A stretch of 32,500 nucleotides of DNA from Beijerinckiaceae bacterium (GCA_004298435.1 SCSF01000144.1:1-32500); one strand, 5' to 3'; shown: positions 12,354 to 21,907, counted from the stretch's first letter. Translations and numbers: made by a program. Notes: generated by a model not told the origin, from the letters alone.

Positions 12354-13781
12354 ATGCGCCAGAAATTCTTTGCCGGAACGCAAATCCGCAGGCTGCGGGA
12401 AAGCCATGGCCTCACCCAGGCGGCCTTTGCCGAAAGGCTCGCGATTTCAGCGAGCTACCTGAACCAGATCGAAAACAACCAGCGTCCCGTCACGGCGCCG
12501 GTGCTGCTCGCCCTGGCGCAAAGCTTCTCGCTGAACCTCACCGAATTCACCCAGGAGGACACGGAGCACCTGCTGCATGATCTGCGGGAGGCTCTGGCCG
12601 ACCCGGTCTTCGCGAGCATCACGCCGAACGGGCAGGACCTGAAGGCAATCGCCGCGAACATGCCGTGGTTCGCGCACGCCTTCCTCAACCTGCATCTTTC
12701 GTTTCGCCGCACAAACGAACGGGCGCAGCTTTTGAACGAGGCTGTTTCGAGCGGCCGCGTCGGATCGGAATATGAGCCTGCGGTTCTGCTGCCCTATGAG
12801 GAAGTGCGCGACTTCTTCCATTATCGCGCCAATTATTTCGACGGGCTCGATCGCGCCGCCGAAATCCGTGCCGAAGAACTCGTCATCGCGCAAAGTGCGC
12901 CTGCCGTGAAGCTCGCGGATTATCTGCTCGAGCGGCACAATGTGCGGGTGGAGACGGAGCGCGTCGAGCCGGCCTCGCGTTTCATGCGCCGCTTCGACAA
13001 GATCGGCCGGGTGCTCTGGCTGCGCGAGGGGCTTGACCCCTCGTCCAGATCGTTTCTGATCGCCTATCAGATCGGACTGCTGGAGCAAGGTGAGGAAATC
13101 GAATCCATCGTGAGCGGCGCCGCGTTCCGCTCGACAAGCGCGGCGATGATCACGCGCGTCGGCCTCGCCAATTACTTCGCCGCTGCGCTTTTGATGCCTT
13201 ATGAGCCTTTCCTCAATGCGGCGCGCGCAACGCGATATGACGCCGAGCGGCTGGCGAATATGTTCGGCACAAGCTTCGAGCAGGTCGGCCACAGGCTTTC
13301 GACTTTGCAAAGGCCGAATGCGCGCGGCGTGCCGTTCTATTTCGTCCGCGTCGATCGCGCCGGCAACATTATCAAGCGACATTCCTCGACGCGATTTCAG
13401 TTTGCCCGCTTCGGCGGAACCTGTCCCTTGTGGAATGTGCATCAGGCTTTCGAGAACGGCGACCGCACTAATGTGCAGATCGCCGAAATGCCCGACGGGA
13501 TCCGCTATATCTGCGTCGCACGGCAGGCCAACAAGGCCATCAGCAGCCATCTGGCGCCACCGCGCCATTACGCACTCGGCATCGGCTGCGAGATCGCCTA
13601 TGCGCAGGATGTCGTCTATGCCGACGGCCTCGACCTCCGCAACGTCCCCGTCACGCAGATCGGCGTTAATTGCCGGCTTTGCGAAAGAAGCAACTGCCCG
13701 CAGCGTGCGGCTCCGCCGATCGACCGGACGCTTGTCGTAGACCCCGAGCAGCGCGATCTCGTGCCGTTCAGGTTTACATGA
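12354..13781 (+). CDS. XRE-family short-chain fatty acyl/acetate-type regulator (HTH + ImmA/IrrE-like + DUF2083), ScfR/RamB-like
   Basis: MRQKFFAGTQIRRLRESHGLTQAAFAERLAISASYLNQIENNQRPVTAPVLLALA; C-terminal GCEIAYAQDVVYADGL..IGVNCRLCERSNCPQRAAPPIDR. Confidence 0.88.
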   Translation: MRQKFFAGTQIRRLRESHGLTQAAFAERLAISASYLNQIENNQRPVTAPVLLALAQSFSLNLTEFTQEDTEHLLHDLREALADPVFASITPNGQDLKAIAANMPWFAHAFLNLHLSFRRTNERAQLLNEAVSSGRVGSEYEPAVLLPYEEVRDFFHYRANYFDGLDRAAEIRAEELVIAQSAPAVKLADYLLERHNVRVETERVEPASRFMRRFDKIGRVLWLREGLDPSSRSFLIAYQIGLLEQGEEIESIVSGAAFRSTSAAMITRVGLANYFAAALLMPYEPFLNAARATRYDAERLANMFGTSFEQVGHRLSTLQRPNARGVPFYFVRVDRAGNIIKRHSSTRFQFARFGGTCPLWNVHQAFENGDRTNVQIAEMPDGIRYICVARQANKAISSHLAPPRHYALGIGCEIAYAQDVVYADGLDLRNVPVTQIGVNCRLCERSNCPQRAAPPIDRTLVVDPEQRDLVPFRFT

Positions 13782-13792
13782 GGGAGGAGGTC

Positions 13793-13815
13793 GTGTGCGG
13801 ACTTGATCCGCGCAT
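13793..13815. repeat. REP-like dispersed palindrome (copy 1)
   Basis: tgtgcggacttgatccgcgcatg; shares the core gcggacttgatccgc with copies at 14936, 15021 (inverted), 21024 and 31453. Confidence 0.7.
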
Positions 13816-13895
13816 GGCGGAACTCAATTTTCAAATGCAGAAAAGCGGCGCCGAGTCTCGGTAAGCCGATGCGCTATTTGCTCCACTGGCTTCGC

Positions 13896-14702
13896 TCACC
13901 AGGTGAGATACATCTCTGCGTAACCTAGCTGAAGAAGGTAATGTTGCTGACCATCCGGGTTGTTGCTCACGAAGTTTTTGTTCCAGGATGTTGAACCGCT
14001 CGACGTCCCAGAGCTATTCTGTATGCTCGTGACATTGCTAGAGGTGTAATCCAGGCCCTGCACGTCGACGGCATTCTGAATAGTCAGCGTGTGATTCTGG
14101 TAGGCATCCATAATCTGGCTAAGCTCATCCAGGTTTTGGCTGGCCTCAGATTTCGCCAAATCATTGCCTACGGCAGCCATAAAATGAAAACCGGCGATCT
14201 CGTCGTTAACGGCGGTCGTAAAACTCTCGGTCGCGGGATCCTCCGGATCGGTGACATTCAATAGGCCGAGGCCTTGTGAATAGGCGGCATCGCTTAATTG
14301 CTGCGAGGTCATGGAATTTTCACTAACCCACAAATTCTCGCGCACGGTTTGAAGATCTTCCATCCTTGATGTCATATCGCTCATCTCCAAGGTGCCGGAG
14401 ACCTGCCCGTCGCTAATTTGTTGGTTCAAGGTCATATTCGCACCGCCTTGCCATTCAGCCCCGGCGTCTCCTGCTGTGGGCGTGCTAGAGGCGATCTGCA
14501 AAGATAGCAGTTGCCCGCCGCTTTGCGCCGAGAAGCGAGCCTGATCGACAATGCCGGATATCGATGATGCGGATGAAGTGGCAGCTGCCGATGAAGACGG
14601 CGTTGCAGCGCTTGTGTCGGAAGGCGTCTTGCTGTCACTTTGTGACGAAACCATCGTCAACAGACGCAGCGCGCTCTGCAAATCGCTGATGCTTGTACTC
14701 AT
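13896..14702 (-). CDS. Hypothetical Ser/Thr/Gln-rich acidic protein, no recognised domain
   Basis: Open frame MSTSISDLQSALRLLTMVSSQSDSKTPSDTSAATPSSSAAATSSASSISGIVDQ...AEMYLTW; uninterrupted and with coherent coding composition. Confidence 0.7.
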   Translation of the reverse strand: MSTSISDLQSALRLLTMVSSQSDSKTPSDTSAATPSSSAAATSSASSISGIVDQARFSAQSGGQLLSLQIASSTPTAGDAGAEWQGGANMTLNQQISDGQVSGTLEMSDMTSRMEDLQTVRENLWVSENSMTSQQLSDAAYSQGLGLLNVTDPEDPATESFTTAVNDEIAGFHFMAAVGNDLAKSEASQNLDELSQIMDAYQNHTLTIQNAVDVQGLDYTSSNVTSIQNSSGTSSGSTSWNKNFVSNNPDGQQHYLLQLGYAEMYLTW

Positions 14703-14840
14703 GGCGAGGCCACCAATACGCTCTCCCGCCACTCATTGCCGGTCGAACGTCGATTCGGCCGAGGCCTGATGCCTCGCCATCGCACGCACATTCTGTAAGC
14801 TGATTCTTAATAATCCGGCAATGCACAGCCAAACGCGCGT

Positions 14841-15050
14841 GGATGGCCGGGTCAAGCCGGCCATGACGCGGAGAGGCCGGTGCGCATAGCGAAGAAACCT
14901 GCCGGTTGAGGCGGAGGGGCTATCCGGCAAGCGCACGTCATGCGCGGACTTGATCCGCGCATCCAGACGCTTTGATTCCTCTTTCCGGGAACCGAACCCT
15001 GTGCCACCCTGTCGAGTGCTTGGATGCGCGGATCAAGTCCGCGCATGACG
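14841..15050. repeat. Cluster of REP-like palindromes (BIME-like arrangement)
   Basis: ggatggccgggtcaagccggccatgacg (14841-14868); cgtcatgcgcggacttgatccgcgcatccag (14936-14966); its inverted copy tggatgcgcggatcaagtccgcgcatgacg (15021-15050). Confidence 0.8.
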
Positions 15051-15116
15051 GAGCCCCACCTCAATTGTAGGCAGCGGTACAAGCCTGGAGAGGTTCGCGC
15101 ATGACGGAGCGCACAC

Positions 15117-16214
15117 CTACTTCCCGCGCTTCACTCTGGCCCATTCCCGCGTCACATATCTCTGCACGCTGGCGCTATAGGGCGTGACGGCGAACAGGCG
15201 CTGCATGGTTGCAGCGTCCGGATAGATCGCCTTGTCGTTGCGGATTTCCGGCGTGAGGTAAGGCTGCGAGGCAGGCACGGCATTGGCGAAGCCGGTCGCA
15301 TTGGTATTGCGCGCGGCGATCTTCGGTTGCAGAAGAAAATCGATGAAAGCATAGGCTTCCGCCGGATGCGGCGCGTTTGCGGGAACGGCGAGCGTGTCGA
15401 ACTCCATCAGCGTGCCCTCATGCGGAATCACATAGGCGATATCGACGCCATTATCGGATGCACGCGCGCGATCGCGCGCCTGCATCGCGCCCCCGGTTCT
15501 CGCGACTGCGAGGCAGATGTCGCCGTTGGCGAGCGCGCTAATATAATCCGTCGCGTCAAATTTTTTGACATAGGGCTGCATGCGTGCGAGCAGCAAGGCG
15601 GCGCGATGCAGATCGCCAATCCGCTTCGAGTTCGGATCAAGGTGCAGATAGTTCAGCGCGATCGGGAACAGCTCGTCGGGCTTGTCGAGCACATAGACGC
15701 CGCAATCGGCGAATTTCTTCAGGAGTTGCGGCTTGAACAGAATGTCCCAGGAGTCGGGCGGCGTGTTGCCAAGCCGTTCCTGCGCCTTCGCGACGTTGAA
15801 GGCGAGGCCCGTCGTGAACCAGGTGTAATCGACAGCATGGCGATTGCCGGGATCGTGGACGGCAAGCCGCGACATCACCTCGGGCGAAAGTCCGGCGGCA
15901 TAGGGTAGCCTGCTTTGATCGAGCTTGCTGAAAAGGCCCGATTCGATCTCCCGATGCAGAAAGGCGCCGGAAGGCCCCACGACATCATAGCCACCGTTGC
16001 CGGCCAGCAGACTCGTCCCCAAAGTTTCGTTGGAATCGAAGGTGTCGTAAATGACCCTGATGCCAGTCTCTTTGGTGAAATCCGCGATGACATCGGGCGC
16101 GATGTAATCGCTCCAGTCATAGACATGGACGACGCGGCCAGCGGCCAGCGACGGGGCTGCGCCCGCAAGGACGAGAACGAGCAGAATCGCCAGGATCGGG
16201 AGTTTTCTCGTCAT
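15117..16214 (-). CDS. Extracellular polyamine-type solute-binding protein (PotD/PotF family)
   Basis: Signal peptide MTRKLPILAILLVLVLAGAAPSLAAG, then RVVHVYDWSDYIAPDVIADFTKETGIRVIYDTFDSNETLGTSLLAGNGGYDVVGPSGAFL. Start trimmed to ATG at 16214. Confidence 0.93.
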   Translation of the reverse strand: MTRKLPILAILLVLVLAGAAPSLAAGRVVHVYDWSDYIAPDVIADFTKETGIRVIYDTFDSNETLGTSLLAGNGGYDVVGPSGAFLHREIESGLFSKLDQSRLPYAAGLSPEVMSRLAVHDPGNRHAVDYTWFTTGLAFNVAKAQERLGNTPPDSWDILFKPQLLKKFADCGVYVLDKPDELFPIALNYLHLDPNSKRIGDLHRAALLLARMQPYVKKFDATDYISALANGDICLAVARTGGAMQARDRARASDNGVDIAYVIPHEGTLMEFDTLAVPANAPHPAEAYAFIDFLLQPKIAARNTNATGFANAVPASQPYLTPEIRNDKAIYPDAATMQRLFAVTPYSASVQRYVTREWARVKRGK

Positions 16215-16360
16215 TGGTCTTGATGGGGCGGCGTTGGCACGGGACTGCCAAGCAGGTGGCACGAGCACCGCCGCCCTTGTCAAGAGGCGAAAGGAGGGCT
16301 TCCCTCATCGCCGCTTCTTTGATTTTGTGCCTGCGGAACTTCAGTAGATTGGGACAGCAG

Positions 16361-16882
16361 ATGACACTTTCTCTCTATGATGTGAGCGTATCGAATTACC
16401 TGCAAACACTGGATGCGGTGAGCGGCTTTCTGGACAAGGCCGCCGCGCATTGCCGGGAGAACGGCATAGACCCCGAGGAAATGGTGGAAAGCCGTATTTT
16501 CACCGATATGCGGCCTCTCCGCTTCCAGATTCAGCTTGTCGCCTTCCATTCGCTCGGCGCTATCGACGCGATCCGGAAAGGCGTTCTCGAATTCCCGGCC
16601 CAAAGACCTTCACATGATTATGCGGGACTACAGGCGCTGATCGTCGAGACGCGCGCCGCGTTACGGAAATTGACGCCGGAAGAGGTGAACGCGCTTTCGG
16701 GCGCGGTGGTGACATCCAAGACCGGCGAAAGTGAACGGATATTCACGGCGGAAGGATTTGTACTGTCTTTCTCGCTGCCGAATTTCTATTTCCACGCAAC
16801 GACGGCCTATGACATTCTGCGGATGAAGGGCGTGCCGCTCGGCAAACGCGATTTCATGGGCGCCTTGCGCCTCAAGAGTTAA
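16361..16882 (+). CDS. DUF1993 family protein
   Basis: MTLSLYDVSVSNYLQTLDAVSGFLDKAAAHCRENGIDPEEMVESRIFTDMRPLRFQIQLVAFHSLGAIDAIRKGV..FYFHATTAYDILRMKGVPLGKRDFMG. Confidence 0.9.
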   Translation: MTLSLYDVSVSNYLQTLDAVSGFLDKAAAHCRENGIDPEEMVESRIFTDMRPLRFQIQLVAFHSLGAIDAIRKGVLEFPAQRPSHDYAGLQALIVETRAALRKLTPEEVNALSGAVVTSKTGESERIFTAEGFVLSFSLPNFYFHATTAYDILRMKGVPLGKRDFMGALRLKS

Positions 16883-16950
16883 AAGCGTTTTCAAGCGAAG
16901 TGGATGCCGGTTCGCGTGAAGAAAACGCGTCGAAATAAATGGTTAGAGCC
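16881..16950. repeat. Dispersed intergenic repeat (aagtggatgccggttcgcgtgaagaaaacgcgtc...gttagagc)
   Basis: Shares AAGTGGATGC[C/T]GGTT and a terminal TTAGAGC/GAGCTCTAA-like end with the inverted copy at 23411-23479; similar elements are widespread in Rhizobiales intergenic DNA. Confidence 0.6.
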
Positions 16951-16977
16951 TCCAGTTCGGAAATCCACCTCTTCCCC

Positions 16978-17078
16978 GGACGAGACCGCAACGCGGTCGA
17001 TGATCCGGGGTCCAGACCTGGAGCTTGCGGCCTCTGGATCCCGGCTCGAAGCTTCGCTTCGTCCGGGAAAGCGGGCAT
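16978..17078. repeat. Imperfect palindromic repeat (gatccggggtccag...ctggatcccggctcgaagcttcgcttcgtccggga)
   Basis: Inverted-repeat pairing of ccggggtccag / ctggatcccgg, with outer ccggacga / tcgtccgg arms. Confidence 0.6.
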
Positions 17079-17096
17079 GCTTATGAGCCCGTTGCG

Positions 17097-17313
17097 TCTG
17101 CGGCCGCTTCGGCGCGTTTATTGACAGCGCGAACGGCCCTGTTGCCGTCTTTTGCGCATGCGTCTCACAAGCCTGCCGCAATTCTTCGATTTCATCGTCG
17201 GTCAGATGTTCTATCCCGACGAAATTGTTCTTTACCTCGCTGACGCGAATGAGTCCGTCGAGCTTGACCTGAATGGCCGCGCTGTCGCGGTTCTGTGAAT
17301 TCTGAATGAGAAA
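17097..17313 (-). pseudogene. C-terminal remnant of a low-affinity iron permease family (PF04120-like) protein
   Basis: Minus-strand frame FLIQNSQNRDSAAIQVKLDGLIRVSEVKNNFVGIEHLTDDEIEELRQACE, which resembles the conserved C-terminus of the family. The upstream sequence in this frame is not transmembrane-like and there is no suitable start. Confidence 0.6.
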
Positions 17314-17511
17314 CCTCCGCCTGCATCGCGTGTAATTGCCTGCTCTCCAGCTCTGCAAGAACCGCCGCAACTGCGAAACTGTTCCACTGCAACGCGCAGC
17401 GCATGACGCCGGGGAAGTTAGTTGTTCCGGAGAGAGGCGTGTTAGTGTCGCCGGCGAGCGCCTGATCGCGAGCACCTGATCGAATGACGAGAACGCGGAG
17501 ACAAACAGCGT

Positions 17512-18057
17512 ATGGCTTCGCCGACGGTGAAAAGCATTCTCATTCTGGGCGGCGCGCGCTCCGGCAAAAGCCGCTATGCGCAGAAGCTCGCCGAAGCTTC
17601 CGGCAAGATGCCGGTGCTGATCGCAACCGCCGCCGCCGGCGATGACGAAATGGCGGAGCGGATCGAAAAACATCGCGCCGAGCGATCCGCGCATTGGCGC
17701 GTGGTTGAAGAACAGATCGACCTTGCAGGCGCGCTTGTCCGCGAAGCAGCCGCTGACCGGGTTCTGGTCGTCGATTGCCTCACCCTCTGGCTCAGCAATC
17801 TCATGTGCGCCGCAAAGGAAGCAGATGCGGCAGTCTCGGGTCTGGTTGCGGTTCTGGCGCGTCTCGACGGCCCGGTGATTTTCGTCACGAACGAGGTCGG
17901 CCTCGGGATTGTGCCGAACTCGAAACTTGGCCGTGCCTTCCGCGATGCGCAGGGGCGGCTCAATCAATCGCTCGCCGCCGCCTGCGAGATCGTCTTGTTC
18001 GTCACAGCGGGCCTGCCGCTGCAACTCAAGCCCAGCGCCCTGGCCCTGCGGCTCTAG
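17512..18057 (+). CDS. cobU: Bifunctional adenosylcobinamide kinase/adenosylcobinamide-phosphate guanylyltransferase
   Basis: ILILGGARSGKSRYAQKLAE (P-loop), VLVVDCLTLWLSNLM, FVTNEVGLGIVPNSKLGRAFRDAQGRLNQSLA. Confidence 0.95.
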   Translation: MASPTVKSILILGGARSGKSRYAQKLAEASGKMPVLIATAAAGDDEMAERIEKHRAERSAHWRVVEEQIDLAGALVREAAADRVLVVDCLTLWLSNLMCAAKEADAAVSGLVAVLARLDGPVIFVTNEVGLGIVPNSKLGRAFRDAQGRLNQSLAAACEIVLFVTAGLPLQLKPSALALRL

Positions 18058-18120
18058 GTAGCGCCAGGAGCTTTTCGGTTGCGCAGATCGGGCGGAGCCG
18101 CTAAGTAACCGTCAGCAGAC

Positions 18121-19059
18121 GTGAAATCTATAGATATACGAGTTTCGCTAGTGAAAAAAAGACTCACACCGCATCTGAGCCGTCTTGAGGCGGAAGCCAT
18201 CGGCATCATTCGCGAAGTCGCCGCCGAATTCGAGCGGCCCGTGATGCTCTATTCGATCGGCAAGGATTCGAGCGTCATGCTGCATGTGGCGCTGAAGGCC
18301 TTTTATCCGTCGAAGCTGCCGTTTCCCCTGCTGCACATCGATACAACCTGGAAATTCAGGGAGATGATCCGCTTCCGGGATGAAACGGCGAAGCGTCTGG
18401 GCCTCGATCTGATCGTCCACATCAATCAGGAAGGGCTTGCCCGGGGCATCAATCCGATCGCATCTGGCTCGGCCCTCCATACGCAGGTGATGAAGACGGA
18501 GAGCTTGCGGCAGGCGCTCGACAAGCATGGTTTCGACGCGGCTTTCGGCGGCGCGCGCCGCGACGAGGAAAAGAGCCGCGCCAAGGAGCGCATCTTCTCG
18601 CATCGCTCGCCGACGCATGTGTGGGATCCGCGCAATCAGCGCCCGGAACTCTGGCGCCTCTTCAACACCCGGATCGCCAAAGGCGAATCGATGCGCGTCT
18701 TCCCGCTCTCCAACTGGACCGAGCTGGACGTCTGGGATTACGTCGAGGCGGAAGAGATTCCCGTGGTGCCGCTCTATTTCGCCAAAGAACGTCCAGTCGT
18801 CGAGCGTAACGGCACCCTCATCATGGTTGATGACGAACGCCTGCCGCTCCGCCCCGGCGAAACACCCCGCATGGAGAGCGTGCGTTTCCGGACGCTGGGC
18901 TGCTATCCGCTGTCCGGCGCCATCCGCTCCGATGCTGACAACCTCACCGACATCATCTCCGAAATGCGCAATTCCTCCACCTCCGAGCGGCAGGGCCGGC
19001 TGATCGATCACGATGAATCCGGCTCGATGGAAAAGAAGAAACGCGAGGGCTATTTCTGA
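18121..19059 (+). CDS. cysD: Sulfate adenylyltransferase subunit 2
   Basis: [80 protein letters not shown] start; 18151 is an alternative GTG. Confidence 0.96.
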   Translation: MKSIDIRVSLVKKRLTPHLSRLEAEAIGIIREVAAEFERPVMLYSIGKDSSVMLHVALKAFYPSKLPFPLLHIDTTWKFREMIRFRDETAKRLGLDLIVHINQEGLARGINPIASGSALHTQVMKTESLRQALDKHGFDAAFGGARRDEEKSRAKERIFSHRSPTHVWDPRNQRPELWRLFNTRIAKGESMRVFPLSNWTELDVWDYVEAEEIPVVPLYFAKERPVVERNGTLIMVDDERLPLRPGETPRMESVRFRTLGCYPLSGAIRSDADNLTDIISEMRNSSTSERQGRLIDHDESGSMEKKKREGYF

Positions 19060-20996
19060 TGGACCAGAAAGTGGCGACAGACATTCTGGCGAAAGGATCG
19101 CCGGCCATTTTGAGCGAGACAGCGGCGCGCCCGACCCTGCGCTTCCTCACCTGCGGCTCTGTCGATGACGGCAAGTCGACGCTGATAGGGCGGCTGCTCT
19201 ATGAGCAGCAACTGATTTTCGACGATCAGCTTGCCGCGCTGGAGCGCGACTCGAAAAAGCATGGGACCGCCGGCCCCGAGATCGATTTCGCGCTTCTCGT
19301 CGATGGGCTTGAAGCCGAGCGCGAGCAGGGCATCACCATCGATGTCGCCTATCGTTATTTTTCGACGCGCAAACGTTCTTTCATCGTCGCCGACACGCCC
19401 GGCCACGAACAATATACCCGCAATATGGCGACCGGCGCCTCGAATGCCGATCTCGCCATTCTGCTCGTCGATGCGCGCAAAGGCCTTCTGACCCAGACGC
19501 ATCGGCATGCCGCGATCGTCTGGCTGCTCGGCATCAAGCATGTCGTGCTGGCCGTGAACAAGATCGATCTTGTCGATTACGATCAGAGCGTCTTCGAAAA
19601 TATCGTTGAGAGCTTCACGGCTTTCGCTGCGTCTTTTGGTTTTGCGAGCGTCGCGGCCATTCCGCTTTCGGCGCGCTATGGCGAAAATATCTCCGAACGC
19701 AGCGACAGGACGCCCTGGTACAAGGGCGCGCCGCTGATCTCGTACCTCGAAGGCGTGGACGTGGAAGACCGCCGCGCCGCGCTTCCTTTCCGCATGCCGG
19801 TGCAATGGGTGAACCGGCCGCACCTCGATTTCCGCGGTTTTTCGGGCACAATCGCCAGTGGCACAGTGAGGCCGGGCGAAAAGGTGATCGTCTCCGCTTC
19901 GGGGAAAATCTCGGAGATCGCCAGAATCGTGACCGCCGATGGTGATCTCGACTCGGCGAGCGCCGGCGATGCCGTGACTCTCACTCTGACGGACGAAATC
20001 GACATCAGCCGTGGCGATCTTCTCGCCGCGCCGCAGGCGCGTCCGGCCGTGGCTGACCAGTTTGGCGCGCATATCATCTGGATGGGCGAACAGGAAATGC
20101 TGCCCGGCCGCTCCTATCTGATGAAAGCCGGAGCGCGCACGCTTCCAGTGACGATCACAGAGCTCAAGCACAGACTCGACGTCGATTCACTCGCGCAGAA
20201 TGCAGCCAAGACGCTGGCGCTGAACGAAGTCGGCTTCTGCAATCTCGCCACCCATGTCCCGGTCGCCTTCGACCCCTATTCGGAAAATCCGGTCACAGGG
20301 TCCTTCATTCTCATCGATCGCTACACCAATGCGACGGTTGCGGCAGGCCTCGTCGCCTTTGCCCTGCGCCGCGCCAGTAATGTGCATCTCCAGAACCTGA
20401 CGGTGAGCAAGGAAGCGCGTGTGCAACTGAAGCAGCATCATCCTTGTGTGCTCTGGTTCACCGGGCTCTCGGGCGCTGGTAAATCGACCATTGCAAACGT
20501 GGTGGAGGCGCGGCTCAACAGCTTCGGTATGCACACGATCCTGCTCGACGGCGACAATGTCCGCCACGGCTTGAACAAGGATCTCGGTTTCGCCACCGCC
20601 GATCGCGTCGAGAACATCCGCCGCATCGGCGAAGTCGCAAAACTGATGACGGATGCAGGCCTGATCGTGCTCTGCTCCTTTATCTCGCCGTTCCGCGCCG
20701 AACGCCGTCTCGTGCGCGAGACATTGCCGGATGGCGAATTCGTCGAAGTGTTTGTCGATACGCCGCGCGAGACCTGCATCGCACGCGATCCCAAGGGTCT
20801 TTACAAAAAGGCGCTTGCCGGAGAGATCAAGAATTTCACCGGCGTCGACCAGCCTTATGAGACGCCGGAAGCTGCCGAACTCATTCTCGGCCGAGACGCC
20901 GAGACGCCCGAACAGGCAAGCACGAAAGTACTGGCCTATCTCGCCGTGCGCAATCTCATTCCGCATTTCGACGAATTGGGAGACTGGGCAATCTGA
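19059..20996 (+). CDS. cysNC: Bifunctional sulfate adenylyltransferase subunit 1 / adenylylsulfate kinase (CysN-CysC fusion)
   Basis: N-terminal GTPase [40 protein letters not shown]-terminal APS kinase [38 protein letters not shown]. Overlaps the cysD stop (TGATG). Confidence 0.96.
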   Translation: MDQKVATDILAKGSPAILSETAARPTLRFLTCGSVDDGKSTLIGRLLYEQQLIFDDQLAALERDSKKHGTAGPEIDFALLVDGLEAEREQGITIDVAYRYFSTRKRSFIVADTPGHEQYTRNMATGASNADLAILLVDARKGLLTQTHRHAAIVWLLGIKHVVLAVNKIDLVDYDQSVFENIVESFTAFAASFGFASVAAIPLSARYGENISERSDRTPWYKGAPLISYLEGVDVEDRRAALPFRMPVQWVNRPHLDFRGFSGTIASGTVRPGEKVIVSASGKISEIARIVTADGDLDSASAGDAVTLTLTDEIDISRGDLLAAPQARPAVADQFGAHIIWMGEQEMLPGRSYLMKAGARTLPVTITELKHRLDVDSLAQNAAKTLALNEVGFCNLATHVPVAFDPYSENPVTGSFILIDRYTNATVAAGLVAFALRRASNVHLQNLTVSKEARVQLKQHHPCVLWFTGLSGAGKSTIANVVEARLNSFGMHTILLDGDNVRHGLNKDLGFATADRVENIRRIGEVAKLMTDAGLIVLCSFISPFRAERRLVRETLPDGEFVEVFVDTPRETCIARDPKGLYKKALAGEIKNFTGVDQPYETPEAAELILGRDAETPEQASTKVLAYLAVRNLIPHFDELGDWAI

Positions 20997-21023
20997 GGCT
21001 ACCGCTTCGGCAACCAATCAGCA

Positions 21024-21055
21024 CGTCATGCGCGGACTTGATCCGCGCATCCAGG
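21024..21055. repeat. REP-like dispersed palindrome
   Basis: cgtcatgcgcggacttgatccgcgcatccagg, identical core to the 14936-14966 copy. Confidence 0.8.
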
Positions 21056-21108
21056 CACACCGTCACGACTCATTCCTCTCCCAATGGGAGAAGGAACGCA
21101 CCCAACCT

Positions 21109-21498
21109 TTAATCTCTTTTCTTCGCGCGCTGGCGCGCTGCGACGAGCTGCCGGATTCGATCAAGAATGAAACGGTGATCATAGGGCACAGGCTGCGGCC
21201 CCTCCTCACAAATATCGCTCGCCTTTTCGACCGCTGTCATCGCCGTTCCGGCAAGCAGCACTTCAATGGCTGGATAATTGTTTCTGATCCAGACGGCGAG
21301 TTCGAAGCCCTTTTCCCTCGTTGCGTTGACATTGGCGAGGACGATATCGATCGCCCCTGCTTGTTCTTGCAGAAGCTGCCGTGCCTCCTGCCCATCGCCG
21401 GCTTCGAGGACCTTGTAACCGCAATCGCGTAGATATTCCGCGAGCGGCGAGCGGATGAGCACATCGGCTTCGACAATCAGGACGCAGCCATCACCCAT
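21109..21498 (-). CDS. Single-domain receiver-like protein with degenerate phosphorylation site
   Basis: CVLIVEADVLIRSPLAEYLRDCGYKVLEAGDGQEARQLLQ..IDIVLANVNATREKGFELAVWIRNNYPAIEVLLAG..PVPYDHRFILDRIRQL; CheY-like fold but catalytic positions altered. Confidence 0.85.
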   Translation of the reverse strand: MGDGCVLIVEADVLIRSPLAEYLRDCGYKVLEAGDGQEARQLLQEQAGAIDIVLANVNATREKGFELAVWIRNNYPAIEVLLAGTAMTAVEKASDICEEGPQPVPYDHRFILDRIRQLVAARQRAKKRD

Positions 21499-21907
21499 GG
21501 ATCACCGCGCCGTAAGCAGCGCCGCTTTGTTTCAAGGCCAGAGTTTCGAGAATGACGCGCACCGCGTTGTCGAAATCATAGGGCTTCGCGAGGAATTTGA
21601 CGCCCTCTTCATCGAGACAACAGCTTCCCGATGTGAGAATAACGCCAAGCTCGGGGTGTTGCTTCTTGACACGGTGAGCGAGTTCGAGACCATTCATAGA
21701 ACCCGGCATACATATGTCTGAAAAGATGAGATCGGCCGCGCCCCCCGCGAGAAGATAGTCCCAGGCCTCGTCGGCGCTGCCGGTTTCGATGACGTTGACG
21801 CCGGTGACGCGCAACTCTGCTGCAAGCGCCATGCGCACCAGCAATTCATCTTCTACGATGAGCACACGCAGTGCCGCAAATTGCGGCCCAGCCAGAGGTT
21901 TCATCAA
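21491..21907 (-). CDS. Single-domain response regulator receiver (CheY-like)
   Basis: RVLIVEDELLVRMALAAELRVTGVNVIETGSADEAWDYLLAGGAADLIFSDICMPGSMNGLELA..VILTSG..FLAKPYDFDNAVRVI; canonical D, T/S and K residues. Confidence 0.93.
   Translation of the reverse strand: MMKPLAGPQFAALRVLIVEDELLVRMALAAELRVTGVNVIETGSADEAWDYLLAGGAADLIFSDICMPGSMNGLELAHRVKKQHPELGVILTSGSCCLDEEGVKFLAKPYDFDNAVRVILETLALKQSGAAYGAVIHG

Noticed and set aside
12447-13568. 373-aa minus-strand ORF opposite scfR
   Set aside because: Antisense shadow of the XRE/DUF2083 gene.
14841-15050. CRISPR-like array
   Set aside because: Palindromic copies are in inverted orientation with irregular spacing and no uniform spacers; better explained as REP/BIME elements.
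16891-18024. 377-aa minus-strand ORF spanning the permease remnant and the cobU antisense strand
   Set aside because: Not a single gene; only the 17097-17313 part carries protein-family similarity, the rest is antisense to cobU or repeat sequence.
19050-20171. 373-aa minus-strand ORF opposite cysNC
   Set aside because: Antisense to a well-defined GTPase/APS kinase.
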